Of a stretch of 64,000 nt of DNA, positions 45,700 to 55,141 are shown in pieces. Source of the DNA: Microscilla marina ATCC 23134 (GTDB taxonomy: Bacteria > Bacteroidota > Bacteroidia > Cytophagales > Microscillaceae). Every line of letters begins with the position of its first letter. Position 1 is the first letter of the stretch. The stretch spans positions 1 through 64,000 of the forward strand of contig NZ_AAWS01000024.1 of NCBI RefSeq assembly GCF_000169175.1, given 5' to 3'. Both the position numbers and the translations under genes were made by a program. The notes beneath the pieces are model-generated. The model searched no databases. It was not told the DNA's origin and was given only the letters and a program-made list of their open reading frames with translations.

Positions 45700-46335
45700 T
45701 TATAGGTAGCCATTTAGTAAGTTTTTTACCTTACAAGTAAGCTCAGCACCATCATTATTGTAACGCAATAAAAGCATTTTTTTTTTTTGTAAACTTCCAA
45801 ATGCCTATTGTCCACTTTTTATCCTCAAACTCTCCATTAGGTTTCAGTACCAGTGTTATAATACCGTTATCCTACTTGGCTTTGCCTGTATACAATAGTT
45901 TGTTAACTTTCACTGCTTTATCAACAGCTTTGTTTGTGCATTCTTTGCTGGAATGAGAGAAGGTGGTTTTACTGATCTTAGGTAAATGACTACTCAGTTA
46001 TAATCTTTTTGCTGGCTAAGCACCAGCTCTCTTAACGTAAGATTGACTAATAGAAATGGTATCGTTGTTTTAGCCAGAAGCGTAGCCTATCACAATGGTT
46101 GATTGCTTTGGCAACAGTTTCCACTGTCCTTTATTTTCTCCATCAGCCCAACAGTGGTCATATTTGGTAAAATGAATGAGTTGTAACCTCATAGCACCTG
46201 TTTAACAACATGCTCTATTAACTCGGTCGATTCCTGCTTTTTTGTCAACAACTTGCGTTGGTCACTGTTTGAAAAAGTATAAGAAGTTACCGCAAAAATA
46301 GTGATGAGTAGGCCTGATAATAAATATCGAATGTT
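45700..46335 (-). pseudogene. Decayed copies of the lipocalin-like secreted protein family
   Basis: Reading the minus strand from about 46335 gives a signal-like segment (LLITIFAVTSYTFSNSDQRK) and then LLTKKQESTELIEH, which aligns with the intact paralogue (LLVRKWKPVKMEV). After a stop and frame change, FTKYDHCWADGENKGQWKL aligns with the FKKNGKYAKDGEPDSGSWKL core. Further on, LVLKPNGEFEDKKWTIGIWK aligns again with the same core and is broken at a run of 12 A (45777-45788). It continues in another frame as LLLRYNNDGAELTCKVKNLL. At least two family members or one duplicated member have degraded here. Confidence 0.7.
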
Positions 46336-46352
46336 GAAAGGTAGGTATGTGA

Positions 46353-46730
46353 TTACAGGGCGGTAAAGTACATTTTGGCACTGTCGCTTCCCCTTGTTAT
46401 TGCCAAAACCAACACCTTTTTAGTAAGTTTTTCGATGGTCATAGTGGCAGATTCACCATCGTCATCAATATAAATTACCAAGCTTTTATTATCAGATTTG
46501 AGCTTCCAGGAACCCACCTTTTCCCCCTCAGAGAAAATTTTTCCATCGGCCTTAAACTCCATGTCGGCTTCGTCATCACTTCCTTCTTCTTCTAGTTTAC
46601 CGTTTACCTCCATTTTTACGGGTTTCCATTTCCGAACCAAGAGTTTTTTCCGATCGTTGGGCAGCGGCACAAAAGAAGAGAATGCAAACAGGGCAACCAG
46701 TAAAACAAGGAGAGGTTTGTAAATTTTCAT
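46353..46730 (-). CDS. Secreted lipocalin-like protein (paralogue)
   Basis: The 125-residue protein has a signal peptide (about 1-24), then LLVRKWKPVKMEV, a very acidic turn (EEEGSDDEAD), the core MEFKADGKIFSEGEKVGSWK, and strands with SLVIYIDDDGES and VLVLAITRGSDSAKMYF. It matches the protein at 45199-45609 in plan and in several motifs. The acidic stretch is unusual for the family and may bind metal or be a linker. Confidence 0.72.
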   Translation of the reverse strand: MKIYKPLLVLLVALFAFSSFVPLPNDRKKLLVRKWKPVKMEVNGKLEEEGSDDEADMEFKADGKIFSEGEKVGSWKLKSDNKSLVIYIDDDGESATMTIEKLTKKVLVLAITRGSDSAKMYFTAL

Positions 46731-46861
46731 AATGATAAGTCGTATGTTTAAATTTATACCAGTACTTTGAATACTAAGTGTATAAAGTATTCAGCGTACC
46801 AGTGTTTTTTTATAAAACATACGACTCAGGAGCAGGAACGTTGATGTTTTTATACTAATCT

Positions 46862-47665
46862 TTAAAACTCTTCTAACTTACGCAGGTTCATGGGTTGTAG
46901 CTTTCGGGCATTAAACCCCTCTGTTTTTTTGAATATATCCAGTTGGGCTTTCGAGCAACTGACGGGTTGTTTAAAAATGACCCAACGCACCCCCTCGGTA
47001 TAAGGAGGGGTGGTTAAAGAACCCGAATAAGTGTAAAATCGCTGATCGGATGGAAAGAATTTAGTGAGGTCTATTTCCTGGCTTTTTTCGGTAGAGTCTC
47101 CTGCGGTTTTAGGAATGTCATTGATAAAACTCTTCAAAAAAGTATTTTCTTTCTTTTCTTCAAATAACAACGAAATAACCAAAAAAGTACTGTCAGCAGC
47201 CTGGTGTACCAAATGTGCTTCCATTGGATAGCGTTCGGCGTCTATGCGGTGTTCAGACGGTGTATGAAAATGAAACTGAATCAACTGATAAGTCTTATCG
47301 TCAAACACTGCCGAACTGCCTTTGTCATACTCCAGCTCTACGGTATGCCCCAGGTTTTTGACCACCTCGTGCGAACTCACATAGTTGAAGGTCAACGTAT
47401 GTGCTGCTTTTTTGCCCGGGGTGTTTAGGTTAATGGGCGATTGACGATGGTGAGTCAGGCAATATGCTACTTCGCTGTTGTGTAGCTTCATGTTGTCTAT
47501 TTTGGGCACCTTTGGTTGGGCGTTGTAGGGGATGTCCATCGAGTCGTTGGGGGTAGTATCTACCGAAGTTACCCGTTGCCCTGAGTCTTCAGATGAATCG
47601 ATACTACATCCATTGAGCAACAACCACATGCAAATAGCGAGAAGAACAATAGATGATTTTTTCAT
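46862..47665 (-). CDS. Alpha-type carbonic anhydrase, lipoprotein
   Basis: The 267-residue protein interconverts CO2 and bicarbonate at the cell envelope. A lipobox, LLLNGC, near residue 20 indicates lipidation. Alpha-family motifs include RQSPINL near residue 75, the zinc ligands in QFHFHTPSEH near residue 130 and EAHLVHQ near residue 150, and the active-site lid YSGSLTTPPYTEGVRW near residue 215. The end has NARKLQPMN. The usual TPPC motif appears as TTPPYTEG, a frequent variant in bacterial members. The gene is alone, with 430 bases upstream. Confidence 0.93.
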   Translation of the reverse strand: MKKSSIVLLAICMWLLLNGCSIDSSEDSGQRVTSVDTTPNDSMDIPYNAQPKVPKIDNMKLHNSEVAYCLTHHRQSPINLNTPGKKAAHTLTFNYVSSHEVVKNLGHTVELEYDKGSSAVFDDKTYQLIQFHFHTPSEHRIDAERYPMEAHLVHQAADSTFLVISLLFEEKKENTFLKSFINDIPKTAGDSTEKSQEIDLTKFFPSDQRFYTYSGSLTTPPYTEGVRWVIFKQPVSCSKAQLDIFKKTEGFNARKLQPMNLRKLEEF

Positions 47666-48097
47666 AAGTTGTTGAGTATAAGTATACTGTAAATTAAGTT
47701 GCCAATTGATTTAGTAAAACGTAAAAAATAAAGTATTCCAGTAGAACAAAATATTTGGTAGGTGGGCGATGAAAAAAATCTTTGCATAGCCAAAGCTATG
47801 GAACTATTTTTTGAAAAAGCACCCCTGCCAGAGATGTCGTTTTGTGGACTAGGTTATTTTTGTAGTTTTACTTAGAAGTATTTTGTTTGTAGCCTTTGGC
47901 AAAGCTCCAAGTCAAGTTCAGCTTACAACCCTGAACTTGATTCGGAGGGTTTAGAAACTCGTCATTGTATCGCTGTAAACCTTGATTAAAAAAAAATGCC
48001 AAGGACAAAAGCTTACAGTCTCGACGCATGCCAGAGAAACTATAACAATGATAAGATATTTAGTTTACAGTGTCAGGAGTGAAAAATTAAAAGCGTG
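47666..48097. other. Intergenic region with an A-rich hairpin
   Basis: This 432-base gap precedes the carbonic anhydrase on the minus strand. It holds a hairpin at about 47770-47815 (catagc and gctatg within an A-rich stem) like that at 18430-18494. It also has a 43-base motif near 47720 that resembles stretches near 4404 and 9466. No gene is apparent. Confidence 0.45.
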
Positions 48098-49363
48098 TTA
48101 CAACACCTTGGTTTCCATTCCTGCCTTTTGTAGGTCATCCCAAAAACGAGGATAAGATTTTGCCACAACTTCGGGGTCTTCTATGTTTAGGTTGAGCAAA
48201 CAAGCCAAGGGAGCAAAAGCCATCGCCATCCGGTGGTCTTCGTAGGTCTGAATAGTGATAGGTACCGTAGGGAGCTCGGCTCCAGGGTGTAGCAACCATT
48301 CCGCTTGTGACTCTTTTTCTTCCAGGTGTGAGCCCACTTTCTTAAGTTCTTGTTGCAGGGCATTTACCCGGTCAGTTTCTTTAATTTTAAGACTTTCAAG
48401 CCCTTTCATTTGCAGGGGCATTCCTTTGGCAGCTGCCACCACAGCTACAGTTTGGGCAAGGTCAGGGCATTGCGCAAAGTTTAGTTCCAGCGGAGTGCTC
48501 TCTGGAGCAATGGCTACTTTTTCTAACACCACTCCATCGGCAACAAAAGTACTTTTTACACCAAAATGCTGCATCAGCTCTACAATCACCCGGTCGCCCT
48601 GTAGCGAATCAGCCCGTAGCCCTTTAAGGGTGATCTTAGTAGTAGTGTTTTCAGACAATGCCACAATAGCGTACCAATAGCTGGCTCCCGACCAATCAGA
48701 TTCAATGGCGTACTGGTTGGCTTGGTAGGTCTGGTGTGCTACTTTTATATGGTTGCCCTCAAACGAGCTTTGAATGCCAAAATGCATCATCAACTGTAGT
48801 GTCATCTCTATGTAAGGGCGAGAGTTAATTTTTCCGGTAAGCTCTATGTCTAGTCCTTCGGGCAACAAAGGGGCAATCATTAACAAAGCCGAAATGTACT
48901 GGCTGCTGATGTCTCCACGCATTTGGATGGCTTTGCCCTGTAGTGGGTGCTTAGGGTGAATCTCTATTGGGGGATAGCCTGCGTGTTTGAGAAACTCTAT
49001 AGAGGCTCCCAGACTTTTGAGGGCTTCTGCCAAAATACCAATGGGGCGCGATTGCATACGTGCCGTACCAGTGAGTATTTTATGTTGTTGAGTCACGGCA
49101 ATAAAGGCGGTGAGAAAGCGCATGGTAGTACCTGCGTCTAATACATCAAGGATTTTGCCTTCTTCGCCCAGCAAACGTTGCAGGGTTTGGGTGTCGCGTG
49201 CTTCTGAGATATTGCTCAATTTAATGTTGGCGGCCGCTTGCTGGTATTTTGCCAATGCCTGAATAATCAGCGCACGGTTGCTTTCACTTTTCGACGAGGG
49301 CAGTTGTACTGCGGTTTGAATAGGTGTTTGTAATATTTTGAGGTGTATCATTTTTGTCATCAT
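48098..49363 (-). CDS. aroA: 3-phosphoshikimate 1-carboxyvinyltransferase (EPSP synthase)
   Basis: The 421-residue enzyme adds an enolpyruvyl group to shikimate 3-phosphate, the sixth step to chorismate. Signatures are LPSSKSESNRALIIQALA, DAGTTMRFLTAF, TARMQSRPIGILAEAL, SDWSGASYWY, KETDRVNALQQELKKVG and YEDHRMAMAFAPLA. Several methionines lie at the start (MMTKMIHLKIL), so the exact N terminus is uncertain by a few residues. The glycine-rich LPxSKS element has the Lys/Ser layout normal for the family. No other shikimate gene is adjacent. Confidence 0.96.
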   Translation of the reverse strand: MMTKMIHLKILQTPIQTAVQLPSSKSESNRALIIQALAKYQQAAANIKLSNISEARDTQTLQRLLGEEGKILDVLDAGTTMRFLTAFIAVTQQHKILTGTARMQSRPIGILAEALKSLGASIEFLKHAGYPPIEIHPKHPLQGKAIQMRGDISSQYISALLMIAPLLPEGLDIELTGKINSRPYIEMTLQLMMHFGIQSSFEGNHIKVAHQTYQANQYAIESDWSGASYWYAIVALSENTTTKITLKGLRADSLQGDRVIVELMQHFGVKSTFVADGVVLEKVAIAPESTPLELNFAQCPDLAQTVAVVAAAKGMPLQMKGLESLKIKETDRVNALQQELKKVGSHLEEKESQAEWLLHPGAELPTVPITIQTYEDHRMAMAFAPLACLLNLNIEDPEVVAKSYPRFWDDLQKAGMETKVL

Positions 49364-49726
49364 CTATGGTGGTTTATAATAGAACAATAATAGTAGTTTG
49401 CAACTACAGAAGCAAGGAGGTTAGAAGATTGGTTAGTTATTGGCAAACAATCGCTAATAGTTGGGTGAATAATTCCCCGGTTTTTCTCTCAAGTTATTAC
49501 AAGCAAGCTTAAAATAATACTACTTTGCGTGAAATTTTTGTCTTGTAAATAGTACAAAAGTAAAGTTCTATAGTTTAAGCCACTATTTTGCTGAAAGGCG
49601 TGGTCAAAAAACGCAGCATAACTCAACCTCCTATAAGATAAACTTGAAACAATCGCTAAATTTGTTTTTAGCTATTTGTAGCTTGAAATAGCAAAAAACC
49701 CATTTTATATTTAAATCAAAAATGAT
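49364..49726. other. Intergenic region between aroA and the macro-domain gene
   Basis: These 363 bases separate divergent genes. I see no gene, repeat or terminator I can support. Confidence 0.4.
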
Positions 49727-50365
49727 ATGCATTTAACCTTAGTAGACATTAACCCCGAAGTGGTACAAGCCTGGGCTAAAGTATTTGCCGATGTACCCGA
49801 AGTAAACGTTCAGTCAGGGTCTATTTTCGACCATCCTTGCGATGCTTTGGTAAGCCCGGCAAATAGCTATGGTCATATGAATGGCGGCATCGATTTTGCC
49901 ATTTCTAAAACATTGGGTTGGCATATAGAGACCTTGCTGCAAGAGAAACTCCGCAAAAAACACTATGGAGAGTTGTTGGTAGGGCAAGCCGAAATTATTG
50001 AGACTCAACATGAAGATTTTCCTTACTTGATTTCGGCACCCACTATGCGGTTGCCCATGAGCATTAATCGCACCCCCAATGTATACCACGCCATGCGCGC
50101 TATTCTCATTTTGGTCAGGGATGGACACTTTGACGATGGTGCCAATATAAGTGAAGCTGTAAAAACCATAGCTGTTCCGGGCTTAGGTACTGGGGTAGGG
50201 CAGGTGTCGGGCATGGTGTGTGCATTGCAAATGCGCCTTGCCTGGGAAGACATCATGAACCAAATGTATGCTACCGAAAGCAAGTGGGATAAATTGCGTG
50301 AAAACTTTAAGTATTTTTATACCGAAGATCCCAAAGATATTGCTTATGATATTGTGCCAAAGTGA
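49727..50365 (+). CDS. Macro-domain protein (ADP-ribose-binding fold)
   Basis: The 212-residue protein has a macro domain over most of its length. The first ligand loop reads SPANSYGHMNGGIDFAI near residue 45, in place of the usual NAAN-GGGV form. The second loop is VPGLGTGVGQVSG near residue 150. A helical C-terminal tail (about 170-212) is added. Macro domains bind ADP-ribose or related metabolites and may remove ADP-ribose from proteins or nucleic acids. The following gene, a DNA glycosylase, starts 21 or 57 bases after this one in the same direction. Confidence 0.85.
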   Translation: MHLTLVDINPEVVQAWAKVFADVPEVNVQSGSIFDHPCDALVSPANSYGHMNGGIDFAISKTLGWHIETLLQEKLRKKHYGELLVGQAEIIETQHEDFPYLISAPTMRLPMSINRTPNVYHAMRAILILVRDGHFDDGANISEAVKTIAVPGLGTGVGQVSGMVCALQMRLAWEDIMNQMYATESKWDKLRENFKYFYTEDPKDIAYDIVPK

Positions 50366-50422
50366 TTGATGAAATAAGCCTTATCAGTGAATTATTATGA
50401 TTATAAGAGATTTATAGGAAAT

Positions 50423-51010
50423 ATGCCTGCATTAGACCATTTATTGACTGAAATACGCACCTGCAAAGTATGTGAAGAAAATCTGCCCTTGGGAGCTCGC
50501 CCGGTAGTAAGTGCACAAACCAGTGCCAAAATAATGATTATAGGGCAAGCCCCTGGCACCAAAGTACACGCCAGCGGTGTGCCTTGGGACGATGCCAGTG
50601 GCCAACGCCTTCGGGAATGGATGGGGGTAGATAAGGAAACGTTTTATGACACCAGTAAAATTGCCATTATGCCTATGGGGTTTTGTTATCCGGGCAGGGG
50701 CAAAGGGGGCGACCTTCCCCCACGTGTTGAATGTGCCCCACTTTGGCACGAGCGTTTACTGGAGCAACTGCCCGACCTAGTGCTTACTTTATTGATTGGA
50801 CAATACGCTCAAAAGTATTACCTGGGCAAACAACGCAAGAAAAACCTGACCGAAACTGTACGTGCTTATCACGAATACCAACCCGATTATTTTCCTTTGG
50901 TGCATCCCTCGCCCCGTAACCTGATGTGGCAACGAAAAAACCTTTGGTTTGAAGATGAGGTAGTGCCTGCCTTACAAGCAGTGGTCAAAAAACTATTGAC
51001 AAATATGTAG
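50423..51010 (+). CDS. Uracil-DNA glycosylase-family protein with four-cysteine pattern
   Basis: Starting at the ATG at 50423 gives 195 residues; a GTG at 50387 would add 12. A Cys pair (C14 and C17, CKVC) plus C88 and C104 fit the iron-sulfur ligands of family 4/5-like uracil-DNA glycosylases. Motif A is GQAPGTKVHASGVPWDDASG near residue 41. The C-terminal motif HPSPRNLMW near residue 165 supplies the catalytic-loop histidine. The enzyme removes uracil from DNA, starting base-excision repair. It is probably co-transcribed with the macro-domain gene upstream. Confidence 0.87.
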   Translation: MPALDHLLTEIRTCKVCEENLPLGARPVVSAQTSAKIMIIGQAPGTKVHASGVPWDDASGQRLREWMGVDKETFYDTSKIAIMPMGFCYPGRGKGGDLPPRVECAPLWHERLLEQLPDLVLTLLIGQYAQKYYLGKQRKKNLTETVRAYHEYQPDYFPLVHPSPRNLMWQRKNLWFEDEVVPALQAVVKKLLTNM

Positions 51011-51079
51011 GGAACACACAAAAAGCTTGTTTTGTGTATAAGTTACAAGGGGTGGTCTCAGAAGTTTTACAGGTCTCTA

Positions 51080-51167
51080 TCTAACTGAAAATAAGTGTGC
51101 TATAAATTTATTGGCTACCTATGGAGCAGGATGTACCTAGAACCTTGCACCTAGCCGCTAGAACCTC
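51080..51167. repeat. Copy of the dispersed intergenic repeat
   Basis: The copy reads ACTGAAAATAAGTGTGCTAT, then TGGCTACCTATGGAGCAGG and TGTACCTAGAACC. It is most like the copy at 39551 and shares the TAGTTACCTGTGGAACAGGG-type core of the 18.8-19.2 kb copies. It sits between the convergent glycosylase and esterase genes. Confidence 0.6.
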
Positions 51168-52062
51168 AGTGCCAGTGAGTATTTACAAACTGACCGATTC
51201 GCTCCATTGCTTGAGTAGCTTCAGGAAGCTTGTCGCCCAGGAAGTGCCATACATGTACCATATTTTTCCACTGCTCGAACTGTACCCGTTCATTCATTTC
51301 TTTGAGCCTGTTGGCAAGCGCTATGCCATCTACCGAAATCATATCCAGCGCTCCTACTTGTACCAGTAAAGGCGGCAAACCCGATAAATTGCCAAATAGT
51401 GGAGAAATGTAAGGGTTTTTCAGGTCTTGTTTCTTGGCGTACATTTGTGCTGCCCTGTGAAGCCCCGACTTATACAAAATAGGGTCACGACTGGCAAGTT
51501 TGTCCAAGTTAGGGTTTTGAGAAGTCAAATCAAGCCAGGGACAAATAAGAACCCCTGCCGTGGGGAGCTCAAGTTGGTCTTCTTTGAGCTTGAGCAAAGT
51601 AGCAAGTACCAGCCCACCTCCGGCCGAATCGCCGGCAAGTGCTATTTGTGAAGCATTACATTGCTTGAGCAACCATTGGTAAGCAGTAACTGTGTCGCTG
51701 ATGGCCGCAGGAAAAGGGTGTTCGGGTGCTAAACGATAATCTACCGAAAGCACCCGGCTACCTGTTGCCCGTGCCAAACGACTAGCCAACCCTCGGTGTG
51801 AGTGCAACGAGCCTGCCGCATAGGCTCCTCCATGAAAAAACAAGGTTACCTTGTGGGTATTAGACAGTGGCGTATCAATCCATTCGCAGGGAACGCCCTG
51901 TGCCGATACAGGAGTAATAGATGTACTGGGGGGTACAGGAAACTTTCGTCCTGCTTTTTCTAACCATAGCCTACCTTCTTGTAGGGTAAAAGGGCGGCCT
52001 TTTCGTTTGGCTTTCATCCATAATAAGCCAACTTTATACAAATGACTTTTAATACTGGGCAT
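51166..52062 (-). CDS. Alpha/beta-hydrolase esterase (hormone-sensitive lipase family)
   Basis: The ATG at 52062 gives 298 residues; an upstream ATG at 52107 would overlap the next gene by 17 bases and is less likely. The oxyanion-hole motif FFHGGAYAAG is near residue 75, the nucleophile elbow GDSAGGG near residue 145, and the catalytic His in MVHVWHF near residue 270. An Asp in the GALDMIS segment completes the triad. Such enzymes hydrolyse short-chain esters or lipids; the substrate cannot be read. No signal peptide is evident. Confidence 0.88.
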   Translation of the reverse strand: MPSIKSHLYKVGLLWMKAKRKGRPFTLQEGRLWLEKAGRKFPVPPSTSITPVSAQGVPCEWIDTPLSNTHKVTLFFHGGAYAAGSLHSHRGLASRLARATGSRVLSVDYRLAPEHPFPAAISDTVTAYQWLLKQCNASQIALAGDSAGGGLVLATLLKLKEDQLELPTAGVLICPWLDLTSQNPNLDKLASRDPILYKSGLHRAAQMYAKKQDLKNPYISPLFGNLSGLPPLLVQVGALDMISVDGIALANRLKEMNERVQFEQWKNMVHVWHFLGDKLPEATQAMERIGQFVNTHWH

Positions 52063-52090
52063 TGTGCTAATAACAACTCTTGAATATGGC

Positions 52091-52477
52091 TTAAAAATTA
52101 CAATCATTAAGTTGATTCAAAAGACTTTTTTTTCGTTTTTTTAATAACCTTATTAATAAACGTTCATCGCCCGAATGAAGTTGACGGATGCGTTTTGCCC
52201 TGGGACAATAAGCCCGGCAATTGGTGTTTTTTATGGCCAACAACATAGATTTTTTACCATAAGGCACCTTTATTTTCACCAGTTTAGCTGTAAACTTGAC
52301 GCTGGTTCGCCTTATTTTTTCGTTTTTGAGAAAAGCCTTCCCAAACAAATAACGGTCTTTCACAATCATTACCTTAAAATCACAATCTTCAGTGGTCAAC
52401 AGTTCCTGGCTATGGCCTACAGTGTTGGTAACCGCCAATACAACAAGTACAAAAAACAGCTTTTTAAATCTTAACAT
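52091..52477 (-). CDS. Secreted basic protein of unknown function
   Basis: The 128-residue product has a signal peptide (about 1-24, ending GHSQ). The mature part is very basic (many K and R) with four cysteines and no recognisable domain. The last third (RAKRIRQLHSGDERLLIRLL) is helical. It lies just upstream of the esterase on the same strand, 28 bases before the preferred start of that gene, and may be co-transcribed. I do not recognise it. Confidence 0.55.
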   Translation of the reverse strand: MLRFKKLFFVLVVLAVTNTVGHSQELLTTEDCDFKVMIVKDRYLFGKAFLKNEKIRRTSVKFTAKLVKIKVPYGKKSMLLAIKNTNCRAYCPRAKRIRQLHSGDERLLIRLLKKRKKSLLNQLNDCNF

Positions 52478-52890
52478 TGCCTAATTATTTTTTTATAGAT
52501 TATTATACGTTATGGTCAAAGAATGTCTGAGCGTGTACATAATTGGATAGGATTTATGCATACACTTTAGACCCATAAAATTAATAATTCCTTTAGGTCA
52601 TTTAAAAAACGGAGGGAATCACTATATTGGTAAATCCAAGTAGAAAGAATTAAAATAAATAGCCAAACTCTAAAAATTATTAGTACTCAGTCAAGACCAA
52701 ATTTAAGTATATATTTACGGAATAGTGTTGTCTTTCTTCGTTGCGAAAAAATCACGTAGCTCAGGTACTGGCGTGCATTGGAGTTCAAAAAGCGAACTTT
52801 ACTATTTCACTAAATCTCAATACTTGACCAAGTACTAAACATATTACTACCATAGTTGTACCATTTGACTTGAGTATTTTAGCACATATC
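52478..52890. other. Intergenic region with divergent promoters
   Basis: About 410 bases lie between divergent genes. A partial palindrome, CAATACTTGACCAAGTACT (about 52828-52846), resembles the perfect 20-bp palindrome at 4532-4551. No gene is seen. Confidence 0.45.
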
Positions 52891-55026
52891 ATGCATTTAT
52901 TTTATATCAATTACCGTCTTTTTTTGAAGTTTTGGCTGTTTTTGTTGGTTCTATGGGGAGCATCTCAGACTACCTACGCCCAAACACAGGTGTCAGCCTT
53001 TCAATTAGAAAACATCAAGAGTCAAAGCCTTACCCCTTATCTTTATATTTATGAAGATACCACCAATCAAATAGGGTTTAAAAAAGTAGCTTCTGCCCAA
53101 CTACAGCCTCAGTACCAATTGTTTAAACCTGGGCAAAACCTTCGCCCTGGCAGTACTTATTGGGGGCGGGTAGTGATCCAAAACAAACTCAACTGGGACA
53201 CTGACTGGTTTCTAAATATAGGAGGAGCAAATTTTATAGAGTGTTATGTACCTGACATTCAACAACAATATTTTGTTAAAAAAAGCGGGAGCCTTCGTCC
53301 GGGGAGCGAAACAGACAATATTCCGTTTAAACGAGCGGGAGTGCAAATATCTTTGTTTGGCAACCGACAGGTAGTGCTTTATGTCAAGCTCAAAAGCATA
53401 GATTATACGCCCCCTGTGTTTAATCTGGCGCTTGCGGTGCCTATGACTGCCCAAACCCAGTATTATCAAAAAAACACCATACGTAACCTGTTGCAGGGTG
53501 TTTTTCAGGGTATTTTATGGATAATGCTTTTGTATCATTTATTTATCTTTATACCCACCCGTGACCGCACCTATCTATTTTACACTTTTTATTTATTAGC
53601 CATTGCCATTGCCAATTTATCGGAAGGTGGTTTTCTGACCGATTACTTTCTTGATAACTCACCGTTGGCTGCTTTTTATATAGAAGTGGTGTTTGGCATG
53701 ACTGTAGAAATTTTTTACTTTTTGTTTAGTCGGTACTTTCTCAATACAAGAAAAACCGCTCCTTTAGTTGATAAAATATTTTCGATTTGGGTTGCCTTAC
53801 GTTTGGTGTTGTTGGTAGGGGTAGTGGGCATTTTGGCGAGCAGCTTTAATCGTCCGTTGGCTGCCAATATTGTATACTACACCAATGCCTTGGGAGATAT
53901 ATTGTTAATTGTTATTTTGGTTTTACTATACCTTCGCTTGCCCAAAAACAAGGTGCTTTTATTCTTTTTAGCGGGTACCTTATTGTTAAGTTTGTCTACC
54001 CTTATTCCTTTTATATTTACTTCGTTGAAAATTCCTGTAATGGTCAACTGGTATGTATTTAGCCTGTTTGGTGTATTTCTAGAGATACTGTTCTTTTCAT
54101 TGGGTTTGGGGCAACGCATTCGTGTGATAGAAGATGAAAAGCTCCAGGCGCAGGAAGAAGTGATTGAAATGCAAAAAAATGCCAACCGCAAACTGGAAGA
54201 GAAAGTAAAAGAACGTACTGCAGAAATAGAGCAACAAAAAGAAGAAATAGAAGCACAAAGAGACAACCTTGCTGAGCTGAACGACCAAATTAGCCGCCAA
54301 AATAAAATGGTAGAACTGTCGAACTACGAGTTGAGCGAAAAAAACGAGTTTATTCAGCAGCAAAATACATTGATTGAAAAAGAAAAAGCCAAGTCTGACG
54401 AGTTGTTGTTGAATATTTTGCCTGAGCAAACCGCCACCGAGCTCAAAGAAAAAGGCTATGCCACCCCTCAGCATTACGACCTGGTATCAGTATTATTTAC
54501 CGATTTTAAAGGGTTTACCAAGCTTGCCGAAAAGATTACCCCACAAGAAGTAATCGAAGAACTCAACTATTGCTTTACTGCCTTTGATAAAATTTTGGAG
54601 AAGCATAACCTGGAAAAGATAAAAACCATTGGCGATGCTTATATGGCAGCTGGGGGAATTCCCTTGGCCAACCAAACCAACCCGGTAGATGCTGTAAAAG
54701 CTGGGCTTGAAATGCAAGCGTTTATGGTACATTGGAAAAAAGACAAAGAAGCTCAAGGGTTGCCCGTGTGGGAGCTTCGCCTGGGTATTCATACCGGGGA
54801 AATTATTGCAGGGGTGGTTGGCAAGAAAAAATTTGCTTATGATATTTGGGGCGACACGGTAAACCTGGCGTCAAGAATGGAGTCGGGAGGAGAGGCAGGC
54901 AAAGTAAATATATCGGGCGACACCTACGCATTGATCAAAGATCATTTTCAATGTGAGTACCGGGGAAAAATTAATGCCAAAAACAAAGGAAATGTAGATA
55001 TGTACTTTGTGGAAAAGCCCAAATAG
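52891..55026 (+). CDS. 7TMR-DISM adenylate cyclase (class III)
   Basis: The ATG at 52891 gives 711 residues with a signal peptide (about 1-31). An upstream TTG at 52870 is less likely. An extracellular 7TMR-DISM-type domain (about 35-180) precedes seven membrane helices (about 190-400). A long coiled coil (about 415-535, QQKEEIEAQRDNLAEL) links to a class III cyclase domain (about 540-705). The metal-binding aspartates lie in LFTDFKGF and IGDAYMAAGG. KIKTIGD and YDIWGDTVNLASRME contain the Lys and Asp that select ATP, so cAMP is the expected product. The sensor input probably binds a carbohydrate-like ligand outside the cell, as 7TMR-DISM domains are thought to. Confidence 0.92.
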   Translation: MHLFYINYRLFLKFWLFLLVLWGASQTTYAQTQVSAFQLENIKSQSLTPYLYIYEDTTNQIGFKKVASAQLQPQYQLFKPGQNLRPGSTYWGRVVIQNKLNWDTDWFLNIGGANFIECYVPDIQQQYFVKKSGSLRPGSETDNIPFKRAGVQISLFGNRQVVLYVKLKSIDYTPPVFNLALAVPMTAQTQYYQKNTIRNLLQGVFQGILWIMLLYHLFIFIPTRDRTYLFYTFYLLAIAIANLSEGGFLTDYFLDNSPLAAFYIEVVFGMTVEIFYFLFSRYFLNTRKTAPLVDKIFSIWVALRLVLLVGVVGILASSFNRPLAANIVYYTNALGDILLIVILVLLYLRLPKNKVLLFFLAGTLLLSLSTLIPFIFTSLKIPVMVNWYVFSLFGVFLEILFFSLGLGQRIRVIEDEKLQAQEEVIEMQKNANRKLEEKVKERTAEIEQQKEEIEAQRDNLAELNDQISRQNKMVELSNYELSEKNEFIQQQNTLIEKEKAKSDELLLNILPEQTATELKEKGYATPQHYDLVSVLFTDFKGFTKLAEKITPQEVIEELNYCFTAFDKILEKHNLEKIKTIGDAYMAAGGIPLANQTNPVDAVKAGLEMQAFMVHWKKDKEAQGLPVWELRLGIHTGEIIAGVVGKKKFAYDIWGDTVNLASRMESGGEAGKVNISGDTYALIKDHFQCEYRGKINAKNKGNVDMYFVEKPK

Positions 55027-55141
55027 CCCAGGTTGGAACCGTGGCTGACTATGGTACATCAGGTGGTAAAATAAACAAGCCAAGCCTGTTGGGTAAATAT
55101 AATTTGCCTGGCTTTTGATAGGTTTGATAAATTGAGTGAAC

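Noticed and set aside
49727..50365. Prophage or toxin-antitoxin reading of the macro-domain gene
   Set aside because: No phage structural genes are present, and the neighbour is a DNA glycosylase rather than a DarT-type toxin.
55077..55118. Possible terminator between the cyclase and SFPD-repeat genes
   Set aside because: AAGCCAAGCC and GCCTGGCTTTT pair only imperfectly across a long loop, so I did not list it.
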